Shown here: one piece after another, positions 1 to 9,349 of the stretch
Numbering within the stretch: position 1 is the stretch's first letter
Layout of the letters: every line of letters starts with the position of its first letter
Origin: Harenicola maris
GTDB lineage: Bacteria; Pseudomonadota; Alphaproteobacteria; Rhodobacterales; Rhodobacteraceae
Assembly (NCBI GenBank): GCA_018524345.1
Contig: JADQAZ010000003.1
Coordinates: 496,001-560,000 of the forward strand
Direction: 5' to 3'
Length of the DNA stretch: 64,000 nucleotides
Made by a program: the position numbers and the translations under genes
The notes under the pieces: model-generated
What the model was told of the DNA's origin: nothing
Database searches by the model: none
What the model saw: the letters and a program-made list of their open reading frames with translations, nothing else

Positions 1-806
1 TAGGGGTGAAGTGGTTTGGCGAACAACTCAGCGCTGTTGGCCAGCTCTACAATACGGCCCAGATACATCACGGCGACATCATCCGCGATATGGCGCACAA
101 CGGCGAGGTCGTGCGCAATGAACAGATAGGCCAGATCGAGATCGCGTTGCAGTTTCACCAACAAGTTGATGACCTGCGCCTGCACGCTTACATCGAGGGC
201 CGAAATTGCCTCGTCGCAGATGATGAAGTCGGGTTCTACCGCAAGCGCCCGCGCAATGCCGACGCGTTGACGTTGCCCACCGGACAATTCCTGCGGCAGG
301 CGGTTCGCGAGCTTCGGGTCCAACCCGACGAGGCGCATCAGCTCCTCCACCCGTGCGATTGCCGCTTTCCCAGAGGCCAGCCGATGGACGGTCAATGCCT
401 CAGAGATGTTTTGGCCAACTTTCATCCGCGGGTTCAGGCTGGAGTAGGGGTCTTAAAACACCATCTGCATTTGACGGCGCATCGCCTGCATCTGTTCCCC
501 GGAGGCCTGCGCAAGATCAACGCCATCGAGCACGATACTGCCCTCTGTCGGGTCTAGCAGTTTGACCAGCAGCCGACCGACGGTGCTTTTGCCACAGCCG
601 GACTCGCCGACGAGTGCGAGTGTTTTGCCCGCCTTGATCGAGAAGGAGATGCCGTCCACAGCCCGCACGCGCCCCACCTCTTGCGAGGAGAAAAATCCTG
701 ATCGGATTGGGAAGTGCTTTTTGAGGTCGATCACTTCGAGGAGATCATGCCCGTCGTCTGGGTTCTGGTCGCGGGGGGTGGGTCTTGTGGTCGCCGCAGT
801 GTTCAT
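1..806 (-). pseudogene. Peptide ABC transporter ATPase (DppF/OppF type), interrupted by in-frame stop; runs off left edge
   Basis: This is the second ATPase of a dipeptide/oligopeptide importer; it would couple ATP hydrolysis to uptake at the inner membrane. The N-terminal 117 codons hold a Walker A motif (GESGCGKST) and end in QMVF followed by TAA at 455-453, exactly where the Q-loop glutamine (usually VFQDP) belongs. Reading on in the same frame gives [10 protein letters not shown], the signature LSGGQRQR, the Walker B region FIICDEA and AHDLAVVRH up to the window edge, so the frame is otherwise undamaged. A CAA to TAA transition is the simplest cause. ATG 806 overlaps the stop of the upstream ATPase (ATGA). 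The gene should be non-functional unless the stop is a sequence error or is read through. Confidence 0.85.
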
Positions 807-1867
807 CGGTTCCTCACTGGTTCTGTGGTTTGGCTTGTGCTGTTCGGGGCGCGGTCACTTGGCGGATCGACCAACCAGCACGCAGCGGCGCTTTGGGCGG
901 TATGGTGAATGAGGTGCGGGCGGTCTGTTTCGCATCGCGTGTGACGCTGCGGGCAGCGCGGCGCGAAGGCGCAGCCCTGCGGCAATGCGGCCAAATCCGG
1001 TGGCAGGCCGGTGATGGCTTGCAGGTCCGATTTCGTTGTATCGGTGATGCTGGGGATCGAGGCGAGCAAGCCCTGTGTGTAGGGGTGAACGGGCGCCTTG
1101 AAGACTTGGCGCACTGGCCCGGCCTCTACGATATTGCCCGCGTACATGACGGCCACCCGATCCGCGAGCCCCGCAATAATGCCCAGATCATGGGTGATCA
1201 TGATCAGCGACATCCCCATCTCTTCCTTGAGACTGCGCAGCAGATCGAGCACTTGTGCCTGAATGGTGACATCCAGCGCGGTGGTCGGCTCGTCGGCAAT
1301 CAACAGCTTTGGTTCACAACTGAGCGCCATGGCGATCATCGCGCGCTGTCGCATCCCGCCCGAGAATTGATGGGGGTAGTCATCGACACGACGGCCCGGG
1401 TCAGGGATGCCGACGCGGTCGAGCAGGTCGATGGCGCGGCGGCGCGCTTGTGCGCGGCCAAGCCCGAGGTGGCGACGCAGGGTTTCGCAAATCTGTTGAC
1501 CTATGGTGAGGACGGGGTTCATTGCCGTCATCGCATCTTGCAGCACCAAGCCGACCTCGCGACCCCGCAGGTCAGACAGCGCGCGTTCGTCCATGGTCAT
1601 CAGATCGCGACCGTTCAACAAAACCTGTCCCTGCGTCACGCGTCCGGGGCGTGGCACCAGACCCAGTAGGCTCAGTGCTGTGACGCTCTTGCCGCTGCCG
1701 GATTCACCGACGAGGCCGAGCACCTCGCCGCTGGAGACGCTCAGGGACACGTCGTTCAAGACACGCACAGTCCCATGGTCAGAGCGAAATTCCGTGCGGA
1801 GCCCCCGAATGTCGAGCAGGGGCACCGTCTGTGCTGTGCCGGTGTTTGCTTGCTTCATATGAGACAT
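803..1867 (-). CDS. Peptide ABC transporter ATP-binding protein (DppD/OppD type)
   Basis: First ATPase of the dipeptide-type importer, intact at 354 residues, the usual size. It shows Walker A GESGSGKS (residues 54-61), the Q-loop glutamine at 110, signature FSGGM (168-172), Walker B LLIADEP (188-194) and a C-terminal oligopeptide-ATPase extension with [12 protein letters not shown] and a cysteine cluster ([14 protein letters not shown]). The start at 1867 is chosen because it overlaps the upstream permease stop as TAATG; an in-frame ATG at 1882 is less likely. It lies in an operon in which three other genes are broken, so it may no longer have a working partner. Confidence 0.92.
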   Translation of the reverse strand: MSHMKQANTGTAQTVPLLDIRGLRTEFRSDHGTVRVLNDVSLSVSSGEVLGLVGESGSGKSVTALSLLGLVPRPGRVTQGQVLLNGRDLMTMDERALSDLRGREVGLVLQDAMTAMNPVLTIGQQICETLRRHLGLGRAQARRRAIDLLDRVGIPDPGRRVDDYPHQFSGGMRQRAMIAMALSCEPKLLIADEPTTALDVTIQAQVLDLLRSLKEEMGMSLIMITHDLGIIAGLADRVAVMYAGNIVEAGPVRQVFKAPVHPYTQGLLASIPSITDTTKSDLQAITGLPPDLAALPQGCAFAPRCPQRHTRCETDRPHLIHHTAQSAAACWLVDPPSDRAPNSTSQTTEPVRNR

Positions 1868-2755
1868 TATTCGACCTTCCAAATCTGGCGGAGACCATCG
1901 CCCAGCAGGTTTGCGCTAAACACAACCATCGCGATACAGAACGCAGGAGAGACAGCGTTCCACCAGGCGGCTTGTAGGCGGCTTTGCCCATCGGCAACCA
2001 TCCGGCCCCAGGATGGCCAGGGGCGCTGAACGCCAAGACCCAGAAAGCTGAGCGCGCTTTCGGACAGGATCACACCGCCGAGCGATACCATCGCCAGCAC
2101 CATGATGGTCGGGAACACATTCGGCCAAAGGTGACGCAGCAGTAGGCGCGATGTCGCGACGCCCAGAACGCGGGCGGCATCGACATATTCGCGGGTCTTT
2201 TCGACCAGTGTCCGGGCCCGAACCATGCGTGCATAGAGCATCCAATCGGCGAGGGCCAAGACAATGGCGATGGTGACGATATTGGGGCCGATGACGGCGA
2301 GAAAAAAAGAAGATGATCAGCATCGACGGCAGCGCCAACTGGATCTCGGAGAGCATGGTGATCACCGCATCAAGGCGGCGGCCGAAGTATCCTGCCAGAA
2401 GCCCGAGAGTGGAGCCGATTGTCAGGCTTACAACCACGGCCAATGCCCCAATGGCCATGGAGGTCCGGCCCCCCACCATCACGCGGCTGAGAATGTCGCG
2501 GCCCAATTCATCGGTCCCGAGTATGTGGTTGAACGTTCCGCCGGCAAAAACGGGCGGTTGCAGGCGCGCAGAGAGGTCCACAGCGTTTGGCGGGTGCGGG
2601 GTCAGCCAGGCGGAAAAGAAACATAAAATCGACATAACGATCAACACGGTGGCACCGGTGATCACCCGTGGCATACCGCGACGCGACCAAGTGCGGCGAA
2701 GGCGGGACAAGAGGGACGCAGAGGCGGACGGGGGCAGTGTTGCTTGCTGGGTCAT
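1867..2755 (-). pseudogene. Peptide ABC transporter permease (DppC type), frameshifted
   Basis: Inner-membrane permease of the BPD_transp_1 family. The first frame runs from ATG 2755 through ILGTDELGRDILSRV and SEIQLALPSMLII, then fails. A second frame then supplies the C-terminal half with the EAA-loop region (YVDAARVLG, ending in FSANLLGDGLRQIW). The junction is a run of seven A on the plus strand (2302-2308). With six, the frame restores FFFLAVIGPNIVT and a 295-residue protein of normal length. It is therefore a one-base insertion in a homopolymer, which could be a true mutation or a sequencing error. The start overlaps the upstream dppB-type gene as ATGA. Confidence 0.85.
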
Positions 2756-3705
2756 GAGCGGCCTCCTGTGCGCAGACGTGGATCAAGGGCGCCGAACAAA
2801 ACGTCGACCGTGATGTTCACGATGATGAAGGCAAGCGCTGCCAAGGGGATGACCAACTGGACCACGGGGTAGTCACGGGCGATGATGGAGTCGATCATCA
2901 GCCCGCCGATGCCGGGCCAGCGAAACAATGTTTCGACCACGACGGAGCCCGCGAGCAGATCGCCAAACCGCAATCCGATGATCGTTAAAAGCGGGATCAT
3001 GGCGTTTTTGAGCGCATGCACCAGAACAATGCGCCACGACCGGAGCCCTTTGGCGCGCACGGTTTGGATGAACTCGGATCGCATGATCCGCGCCATTTCG
3101 GTGCGCGTGACGCGCAGCAACACGGCAGAGAAAGAAAAGGACAGCGCCAGCGCGGGCAAAATCACCGACTGTGGGGTGTCATATCCGCCTGTCGGTAAAA
3201 TGCGCAGCGTGAGTGAGAAGAACAACATCAACAGCATCCCGGAGAAGAATGCAGGCACCGATGCAAGGACACTGGCCAACATCAACACCAGCTTGTCGAG
3301 GATGCTATCGGGAAAAAGCGCCGCGAGAATGCCGAGCGGCAAGGCGATGAGCATCGAAAAAATGATGGCAACCAGTGCAAGATACCCCGTCGCCGGAAGG
3401 CGGTTCATTACCAGATCGAAGACCGGCACGCCCGGCATCCCCGCGACCCGTTGAAATTGATAGGAGTCGCCAGCGTTGCCCTGAACCAGATTGGCGAGGT
3501 AGATAAAGAACTGTTCGACGATGGACTTATCGAGCCCCCACAATTCGCGCAGGCGGTCGAGCTGCTCTGGGGTGGCTTCGCCCATCATCAAGACGGTGGC
3601 GGGGTCACTGGGGACCATGCGGATGATGACGAACACAAGTGTCAGGGTGAAGAACAGCGTCACCGCACCCAGCAGCAAGCGCCGTCCTAACATGTCTGCT
3701 AACAT
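2752..3705 (-). CDS. Peptide ABC transporter permease (DppB type)
   Basis: Inner-membrane permease of 317 residues with an N-terminal membrane segment (about 9-30), the conserved VPSDPATVLMMGEATPEQ region that follows it in this family, and five further hydrophobic segments. The EAA-type loop is seen near the C-terminus (VRAKGLRSWRIVLVHALKNA), followed by WPGIGGLMIDSIIARDYPVVQ and the usual DPRLR end. It appears intact. It is the first permease after the binding-protein gene, separated from it by a GC-rich hairpin, and shares an ATGA overlap with the DppC-type gene downstream. Confidence 0.92.
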   Translation of the reverse strand: MLADMLGRRLLLGAVTLFFTLTLVFVIIRMVPSDPATVLMMGEATPEQLDRLRELWGLDKSIVEQFFIYLANLVQGNAGDSYQFQRVAGMPGVPVFDLVMNRLPATGYLALVAIIFSMLIALPLGILAALFPDSILDKLVLMLASVLASVPAFFSGMLLMLFFSLTLRILPTGGYDTPQSVILPALALSFSFSAVLLRVTRTEMARIMRSEFIQTVRAKGLRSWRIVLVHALKNAMIPLLTIIGLRFGDLLAGSVVVETLFRWPGIGGLMIDSIIARDYPVVQLVIPLAALAFIIVNITVDVLFGALDPRLRTGGRS

Positions 3706-3730
3706 TTTTCTTCCAATCTACGGGCAGGGT

Positions 3731-3754
3731 GCGGCCCCGTTTTGTCGGGGCCGC
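3731..3754 (-). terminator. GC-rich hairpin between binding-protein and permease genes
   Basis: A perfect 9-bp stem (GCGGCCCCG / CGGGGCCGC, 3731-3739 and 3746-3754) with a six-base loop lies between the stop of the binding-protein gene at 3761 and the start of the permease at 3705. There is no clear T-tract in the direction of transcription. It probably acts as an attenuator or a 3'-end stabiliser that lets the binding protein be made in excess over the permeases, a common arrangement in such operons. Confidence 0.6.
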
Positions 3755-3760
3755 AGGCTG

Positions 3761-5290
3761 TTATTCAGACCAGGACGCGTTGCGGAACAAGGTCCAGTTG
3801 TTCGGGATCAACTCGACGTTCTGCAACTTGGGGGCGGCGGCATACACGAGGGGCGACTCGAAGCTCCAAAGCCACGGGCTTGTCTCCCACCAGGTTTGCA
3901 TCGCCTGGGTCATCATCTGCTCGCGCTCGGGCGTGTCGCCCTCTTGTTGCGCCTGAGCGAGAAGTTGATCGCAGGTCGGGCAATCGAGGGAAAAGTTCCG
4001 TTTGGCTGTGTTGTAGTAGTAGCTGGCCTCTGCCGTTGAAGCCGCTGTGCCGTCCGTACGCAAATCCCACGTGGCGGTGGGTTCGCGCTCGCTCATCTGA
4101 GCTTGATCCAGCTCTTCATATTTGAGCGTGACGCCGATCTGTCACATTTGCGATTGCAGATATTCGACAACCGACGTGAGGTTGGTGAAGCTGCCGGGTT
4201 GCGCGATCAACGTAAGATCAAAGCCCTCGCCATAACCGGCCTCTTCGAGGAGTGCGCGCGCGCCGTCAAAGTCACGCCCCGGATAGCCCTCAGCATTGTA
4301 AGCGCCGTAGGCGGCGGATGGTACGGGGCCGAGGCCCTCGCTTGCGAAACCTTCGAACAACCCGTCGATAATCTCTTGTCCCTCAAAGGTCATCTGGAGG
4401 GCGCGTCGCACACGTGTGTCGGCAATCGGGGAGTCTACGGCCAAATTGTTGAACGCGATCAAGTTGTTGCGCTGTGGGTTGTCGAGCTGAATGATCTGGA
4501 AATCTGGTCGCAGGTCATCAAGACGGTCCAGCGGAGCCTCCCAGATGAAGTCGACCTCGCCAGCCTGAAGCGCGGCAACACGGGCGGCGGCCGAGGAGAT
4601 TGCTATGATCTTCAGGCTGTCGACTTTTGGCGCGCCATCCCAGTAGTCTTTGTTGGCGGCAAGGTCGATCGCGCCGCCTTGTTCCCAGTTCTCAACCTTG
4701 AATGCACCTGTGCCAACGGGCTTGTCAGCGTAGCTGGGATCGAGAGTTGCCTCAGGTGGCAACATGCCGATCCGCATCATCAGGCGGGGCAGGTTGGGCA
4801 GGGGCTCTGGTGTGCGCACAACAACGGTATATTCGTCCTCGACCTCGGCTGTTGGTGGCCAGGCAGGAGCCCAGTTCGGGATGTACAGATAGGGCGGGTC
4901 AAGTTCGGCATATTGTTGGATCGAAAATGCGGCAGCCTCGGCGTTGAATGGCTCGCCGTTGTGGAATTGAACGCCCTCGCGCAGGTGGAAACGCCAGGTC
5001 AGCGGGTCAACCTGTTCCCAGCTTTCCGCCAGCCGCGGGCGGTAGTTCAGGCCGCTGTCGAAGTCGAGCAGGGCATCATAGATTTGCAGAAACACGGTTT
5101 GCTCGACCTGACGGCGGTGGATGCGTGCGTCCAGGACGCGGGGCAAAACGTGGCTTGCCCAAACGATGCTGTTGTCCTCAGGGCCGGCGGTGGCCGACAT
5201 GGGGATCGTGAGCGGCGAAACGAGCGCCGTTGCGACGAGAAGCGATCCGAGAGTGCCGCTCGGTTTGAGAAATTTTGAGAGAAAGGTCAT
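3761..5290 (-). pseudogene. Peptide-type ABC transporter substrate-binding protein (family 5), interrupted by in-frame stop
   Basis: Periplasmic binding protein of the DppA/OppA (SBP_bac_5) family. The first 382 codons include a signal peptide (residues 1-35), the family segment WRFHLREGVQFHNGEPFNA, and the middle lobe up to VVEYLQSQM, followed by TGA at 4144-4142. The same frame continues as QIGVTLKYEEL and through LDCPTCDQLLAQAQQ to LFRNASWSE, stop at 3761. The composite is 509 residues, normal for the family. A CGA to TGA change is one simple origin. The start at 5290 has a strong ribosome-binding site (TAGGAGGAG). The protein would lose its C-terminal quarter, so it is probably inactive. 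Confidence 0.85.
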
Positions 5291-5381
5291 GATCTCCTCC
5301 TAAGTAGACAAGTGTTGCGGTCTGATCCGGCAGCCAGCCTCCTCGCTGATTGTCAGAATAATATTTGCGACCCAGTCATCT

Positions 5382-5417
5382 TTTGTATTGATTGATTGAT
5401 TGTTTGTATGATTGATT
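5382..5417. promoter_or_regulatory. Direct repeats, candidate operator between peptide ABC operon and its regulator
   Basis: Two copies of TTTGTATTGATTGATT and TTTGTATGATTGATT start at 5382 and 5403. They are 21 bp apart, two helical turns, on the same face of the DNA. They lie in the divergent intergenic region between the binding-protein gene (start 5290) and the regulator (start 5443), with tandem TGAT units between them. The position suits binding by the neighbouring GntR/LacI-type regulator; this is inference. Confidence 0.4.
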
Positions 5418-5442
5418 AGAATTTGCGCTCTGTCAGGGAGGC

Positions 5443-6522
5443 ATGATGACTCTTGTCGAAGACCTGCGCCGTAAGGCCGCCGACTTGCCTCATGGGGCGA
5501 AGTTCCCGACTGTCCGCCAGTTAGTGAAGGAGCTGGGGGCCACTCAATATGCGATCCAATCTGCCATCAGGGCGCTGAATGCCGATGGAGTCCTTCAGTC
5601 GCGCGTGGGCGATGGCACGCGTGTTATTCATTTGGATCAAGCGGTTGGGGAGGCTGGTCAGGCGGGGCAGGGTGTTTTGCGGGTGCTCTTGCTTCACCAC
5701 GTTGCGCCAAATGCGCGCGGCGAGATGATCACCACGCAGCTCCATGACGATCTGACGGCGCGCGGCTTTCGTGTTGTGACGATATCCTACTCAAATGATG
5801 ATGATATTAGGACGCTTCTTGGGGCGGGAATGTTCGATATTTGCGTTCTTCAGCCGCGGTTTTCTGTGCTGTCGATTCGGCTCTTGGAGGTCGCGTCGAG
5901 GTGCAGTCGGCATTTGATCGTCGAGGGCAGGAATATGGATGGCCTCGCCGTGGACCTCGTGGCGAGCGATCACATCAAGAGTATGCGGCTGGCACTGGAG
6001 CATTTGATTGAGTTGGGCCACCAACAGGTGGGGCTGATCAGTGAAGATCGCGATATGGACGGCGCACCGATTGATTTCGAGCAGCTTTACGAGTTTTGGG
6101 CCCACACTGTGCGGCGTGATCCGATCTGCCATTTTGCCCGCCGCGCGGCGTTTTCATACGATGAGGCCTCTCTCGATCAATTGAATGATTGTATGGAGGC
6201 GTGGCGGGCGTTGGACCCATCAAGGCGCCCAACCGCGCTGATTATCTGGGGCCGTTTCACCGCAAAGCAGGTTCATGCCGCGACTGAGGCGCATAAAATC
6301 TCAATTCCTGACGACCTTTCGATTGTGCGCGTGTGTTCAACCAGCGTTGAGGCATTGCATGGCGGCGTGCTTACGACCGTTGGCCGGTCTACGCAGTCGA
6401 TCTCGGATGCGATTAGCGAAACTGTGCGGTGGCGTGCCGACAACCCTTCCGCCCCGCGCCGCACCAGACACACCATCCCGGAGGTTTTTGTGCGCAAGAG
6501 TTCTGGCCCTGTGGCGGTTTGA
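5443..6522 (+). CDS. Transcriptional regulator, GntR-type winged helix with LacI-like sensor domain
   Basis: DNA-binding regulator of 359 residues. The N-terminal 70 residues match a GntR winged helix (FPTVRQLVKELGATQYAIQSAIRALNADGVLQSRVGDGT), here without the usual first helix extension. The rest is a periplasmic-binding-protein-like sensor of the LacI type (VASDHIKSMRLALEHLIELGHQQVGLISE, then PTALIIWGRFTAKQV and IPDDLSIV). It is divergent from the peptide ABC operon and probably controls it. Two ATG codons occur in tandem; the second (5446) is better spaced from the AGGGAGG at 5435-5441. The gene is intact although the operon it faces is damaged. Confidence 0.85.
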   Translation: MMTLVEDLRRKAADLPHGAKFPTVRQLVKELGATQYAIQSAIRALNADGVLQSRVGDGTRVIHLDQAVGEAGQAGQGVLRVLLLHHVAPNARGEMITTQLHDDLTARGFRVVTISYSNDDDIRTLLGAGMFDICVLQPRFSVLSIRLLEVASRCSRHLIVEGRNMDGLAVDLVASDHIKSMRLALEHLIELGHQQVGLISEDRDMDGAPIDFEQLYEFWAHTVRRDPICHFARRAAFSYDEASLDQLNDCMEAWRALDPSRRPTALIIWGRFTAKQVHAATEAHKISIPDDLSIVRVCSTSVEALHGGVLTTVGRSTQSISDAISETVRWRADNPSAPRRTRHTIPEVFVRKSSGPVAV

Positions 6523-6766
6523 TGCGGTTCCTTTGACAGCATCTATTGCAGCAAAGGAGACTGACCAAGGGAATGACATGGACGGGCGAATTCCGCCCAG
6601 ATGCGGCTTGAATTGCGGTGACCAATGGGCCTTCGCGTGGATAGGTCACTGATGGAGGGTAGGTGCGTTCAATCTGTGGCGGTAGGGGCGGAACGGGTCC
6701 GCGGTTTCGTCGTGGACGGCCAGAAATCTCTGCGCTTGGTCTTGCGGATTGTGTGATACGTGATCG

Positions 6767-7708
6767 TCAATCGATATTTATTCGTTTGCGATTGAGCACG
6801 AGTTCTAGGAATTCTTGCAGTATTTGCGACTGATTTCGGTCTCTTCGCCAAATCGCCATGATCGGAGTTGAAAAGCCGAAAACCTCTGGCAGGATTTCTA
6901 GAAATTCAAACTGCGCTGTGTTTCTGCAGTGCGCAGGGAAAAAGCCCAGATATATCCCAAAACCTACCAGAGCCATCACTGCTTCTGTTTGATGTGCAAC
7001 CGTCCCTACCGGGAAGTGTTGTTTTAGTGCGCGTAAACGGTCGCTTTCAAAGTAGCCCCGGTGGACTAGCGCATGTTTGGTGACAACATCCTTTGAAAGG
7101 ACGACACCCGATCGAATTTTTGCAGCAATTGGATGACTGGCGGCGCAGTAAAGCCCGACTTCCTCATCGTAAAGCGAAGCGTAGTTCAAGCTGGGATGCC
7201 TTTGATAATCGGGCACAATTCCGATATGTAAACTTCCATCCATGACGCCGCGTTCAACCTCTGCCGGCGTCCCGGTCATCAGGCTGACATTGGCCTCAGG
7301 TGCGCGTTCACGAAACGCGCTAATTGCCGGAACGAGAGGATTGCGTGTATCGATGACGGTATAGTCGATCATGCCAATGTTTATTTGACCGACCAGTTTG
7401 TTGTTGATCGCTGCGATGTTGGTTGAGAACTCTTCCGAAGCCGCAAGCAGTCTGTCGATATGCTCAAGCGCCAATTCACCTTGCTGGGTCAATGAAAAGC
7501 CACCACGCCCTCGATGGCACAAACGTAGCCCCAACCGCGTTTCAAGGTCAGATACCTGACGCGATATCGTTGATGCCCCAACCCCTAATTCTGTCTGGGC
7601 GGCCGAGAGGCCCGAACATTCGATAACGGTTTTAAAGACCCGCATTAGCTTTAGGTCAGCTTCGGTAACATTCCCCGAAAAAATACGTTTACGCCGCGCC
7701 AAACCCAA
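6767..7708 (-). CDS. LysR-family transcriptional regulator
   Basis: A 313-residue LysR regulator with an N-terminal helix-turn-helix (about residues 18-75, LSAAQTELGVGASTISRQVSDLETRLGL split around the recognition helix) and a C-terminal effector-binding domain. It is divergent from the ureohydrolase gene, with 105 bp between the two starts, the classical arrangement for a LysR protein that controls the neighbouring gene. LysR regulators next to guanidinobutyrase genes are known in other proteobacteria, which fits, but the inducer here is inferred. Confidence 0.9.
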   Translation of the reverse strand: MGLARRKRIFSGNVTEADLKLMRVFKTVIECSGLSAAQTELGVGASTISRQVSDLETRLGLRLCHRGRGGFSLTQQGELALEHIDRLLAASEEFSTNIAAINNKLVGQINIGMIDYTVIDTRNPLVPAISAFRERAPEANVSLMTGTPAEVERGVMDGSLHIGIVPDYQRHPSLNYASLYDEEVGLYCAASHPIAAKIRSGVVLSKDVVTKHALVHRGYFESDRLRALKQHFPVGTVAHQTEAVMALVGFGIYLGFFPAHCRNTAQFEFLEILPEVFGFSTPIMAIWRRDRNQSQILQEFLELVLNRKRINID

Positions 7709-7813
7709 CCTCGCATTTACCTGTCATTTTATACAAGTAACCTTGCTTCATTTCCAGTTTATAAAGCCTTCAAGTTCTTTGAAACAAGAAGAAACGAAAG
7801 AAAGGGGTGCGGT

Positions 7814-8857
7814 TTGTCACACCATACCGAAAAACTGGAAATACTGCGGGCCAAGTTTGCTGACTCCGATGGTGGAACAATTTTCACACCTAAATATCAG
7901 CGCGTTGCAGAAAAAGTCTTTTCCGAAGGGGGGCGTCGTTCAGCCCCTTATGCAGGTATTCCCACGCTATTGGACGCGCCGCAGCGCCCCGTTGAAGACA
8001 TGAAAGAGCTGCAAGTTGCCTTGTTTGGCGTGCCCATGGATCTGGGGGTGACCAATCGGAACGGATCACGGTTTGGACCACGTGCGTTGCGCGCAATCGA
8101 GCGCGTTGGCCCCTATAACGATGCGCTTGAAACGGCACCGATACATGAAATGGCAGTGGCTGATATTGGCGACGTGCCTTTCCGCAGTCGATTTGACCTC
8201 GCTCAGAGCCATCAAGACATTGAAGCACTTGCCAGAGCAGTCGTTGCCAACAAAGTCCTCCCCATGGCAGTGGGCGGGGATCATTCGATCACTCATCCCA
8301 TCTTGCGGGCTGTCGGTGAAAAGGCGCCGGTGGGCATGATCCATATTGATGCGCACTGCGATACAGGTGGGTCTTACGAGGGAGAGAAATTCCACCACGG
8401 GGGGCCCTTTCGCAACGCTGTATTGGATGGAGTTTTGGACCCGGAGCGGACCATTCAGATCGGCATTCGCGGCGCTGCAGGATACATTTGGGAGTTCTCC
8501 ACGATGTCTGGCATGACCGTTATTGAAGCCAAAGACATTACTGAGGAACGCCTGCCGGAGATCATCGCATTGGCGCGGCAGGTTGTCGGAGATGGGCCAA
8601 CCTATTTGTCTTTTGACATCGATAGTCTTGATCCAGCCTTCGCCCCCGGCACCGGAACGCCAGAGGTTGGCGGCCTTACGACACGTGAAGCCATGAAATT
8701 AATCAGAGGTTTCAAAGGTTTGAACTTTGTTGGAGGCGACGTCGTCGAAGTCGCACCGGCCTATGATCCCACCACCAACACCGCCCAAAACGGAGCGCAG
8801 ATGCTGTTTGAAATTCTCAGCCTGATGCAGTTTTCCCCCTCGCTCCCTTCAAAATAG
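7814..8857 (+). CDS. Agmatinase/guanidinobutyrase-type ureohydrolase
   Basis: Manganese-dependent enzyme of the arginase/agmatinase family that hydrolyses a guanidino compound to urea and an amine. All metal-binding motifs are visible: GGDHS near residue 155, DAHCD near 179-183 and SFDIDSLDPAFAPGTGTPE starting near residue 265. The length, 347 residues, is slightly above typical agmatinases because of an N-terminal extension of about 60 residues. The start is TTG at 7814, a few bases after a purine-rich AAAGGGG; no in-frame ATG precedes the conserved region. A RidA gene follows after 11 bp, and a polyamine-type ABC operon converges. Candidate substrates are agmatine, 4-guanidinobutyrate or a related guanidine; the sequence alone does not decide. 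Confidence 0.88.
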   Translation: MSHHTEKLEILRAKFADSDGGTIFTPKYQRVAEKVFSEGGRRSAPYAGIPTLLDAPQRPVEDMKELQVALFGVPMDLGVTNRNGSRFGPRALRAIERVGPYNDALETAPIHEMAVADIGDVPFRSRFDLAQSHQDIEALARAVVANKVLPMAVGGDHSITHPILRAVGEKAPVGMIHIDAHCDTGGSYEGEKFHHGGPFRNAVLDGVLDPERTIQIGIRGAAGYIWEFSTMSGMTVIEAKDITEERLPEIIALARQVVGDGPTYLSFDIDSLDPAFAPGTGTPEVGGLTTREAMKLIRGFKGLNFVGGDVVEVAPAYDPTTNTAQNGAQMLFEILSLMQFSPSLPSK

Positions 8858-8868
8858 AAAGACGAAGA

Positions 8869-9213
8869 ATGGCGATTGAACGTAAAGAACTCGATAACCG
8901 CATGAGCCAGATCGTGATCCATAACGACATGATCTATCTTGCTGGTCAGATTGGCGAAGGTCCTGATGTGAAGTCCCAGACCGCATCAATGTTGGCCGAG
9001 GTTGACCGTTTGCTGGCAAAAGCGGACAGCAGCAAGTCTAACATTCTCCAGGCGCAAATCTGGCTCTCTGACATCTCCACCGTGGCAGAGATGAACGAGG
9101 TCTGGGATGCATGGATTGATCCAAAAAATCCGCCAGCACGCGCCTGCGTGGAAAGCAAACTTGTCACACCGGACTTCCTGGTTGAGGTGATGGTGACCGC
9201 CACCAAAGGCTAA
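8869..9213 (+). CDS. RidA/YjgF-family protein
   Basis: A 114-residue protein of the Rid family, whose active members hydrolyse reactive enamine/imine intermediates. Typical segments are seen (IYLAGQIG, ADSSKSNILQAQIWLSDIS, MNEVWDAWIDPKNPPARACVESKL). The arginine in PPARACVE corresponds to the catalytic arginine of active members. It follows the ureohydrolase by 11 bp with a GACGAAGA ribosome-binding region, so the two are very likely cotranscribed. It may detoxify an imine formed when the amine product is oxidised; that role is inferred. Confidence 0.88.
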   Translation: MAIERKELDNRMSQIVIHNDMIYLAGQIGEGPDVKSQTASMLAEVDRLLAKADSSKSNILQAQIWLSDISTVAEMNEVWDAWIDPKNPPARACVESKLVTPDFLVEVMVTATKG

Positions 9214-9304
9214 CCATGACACATTTTTTGACTGCCGAACAAACCTCTGCAGCATGTCCGTTGGTGCAACGTTGGAAGGGGCGGCGAAGGCAATGATGGC
9301 CTAC

Positions 9305-9338
9305 AAATGTTTGGCAGGGTGATCTCTGCCAAACATTT
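9305..9338. terminator. Bidirectional hairpin terminator between convergent operons
   Basis: A perfect 13-bp stem (AAATGTTTGGCAG at 9305-9317 and its complement at 9326-9338) encloses an eight-base loop. It lies between the end of the RidA gene (9213) and the end of the convergent ABC ATPase gene (9350). The A/T-rich outer ends of the stem give a short T-run on either strand, so it can serve both operons. Confidence 0.75.
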
Positions 9339-9349
9339 CTCCCTTAAAG

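Noticed and set aside
3731-3754. Hairpin as a full transcription terminator for the binding-protein gene
   Set aside because: The stem is strong but has no T-tract, and the permease genes need the upstream promoter; attenuation or message protection is more likely.
4103-5278. A 391-codon open frame on the plus strand
   Set aside because: It is antisense to the interrupted binding-protein gene, which has clear family motifs on the minus strand.
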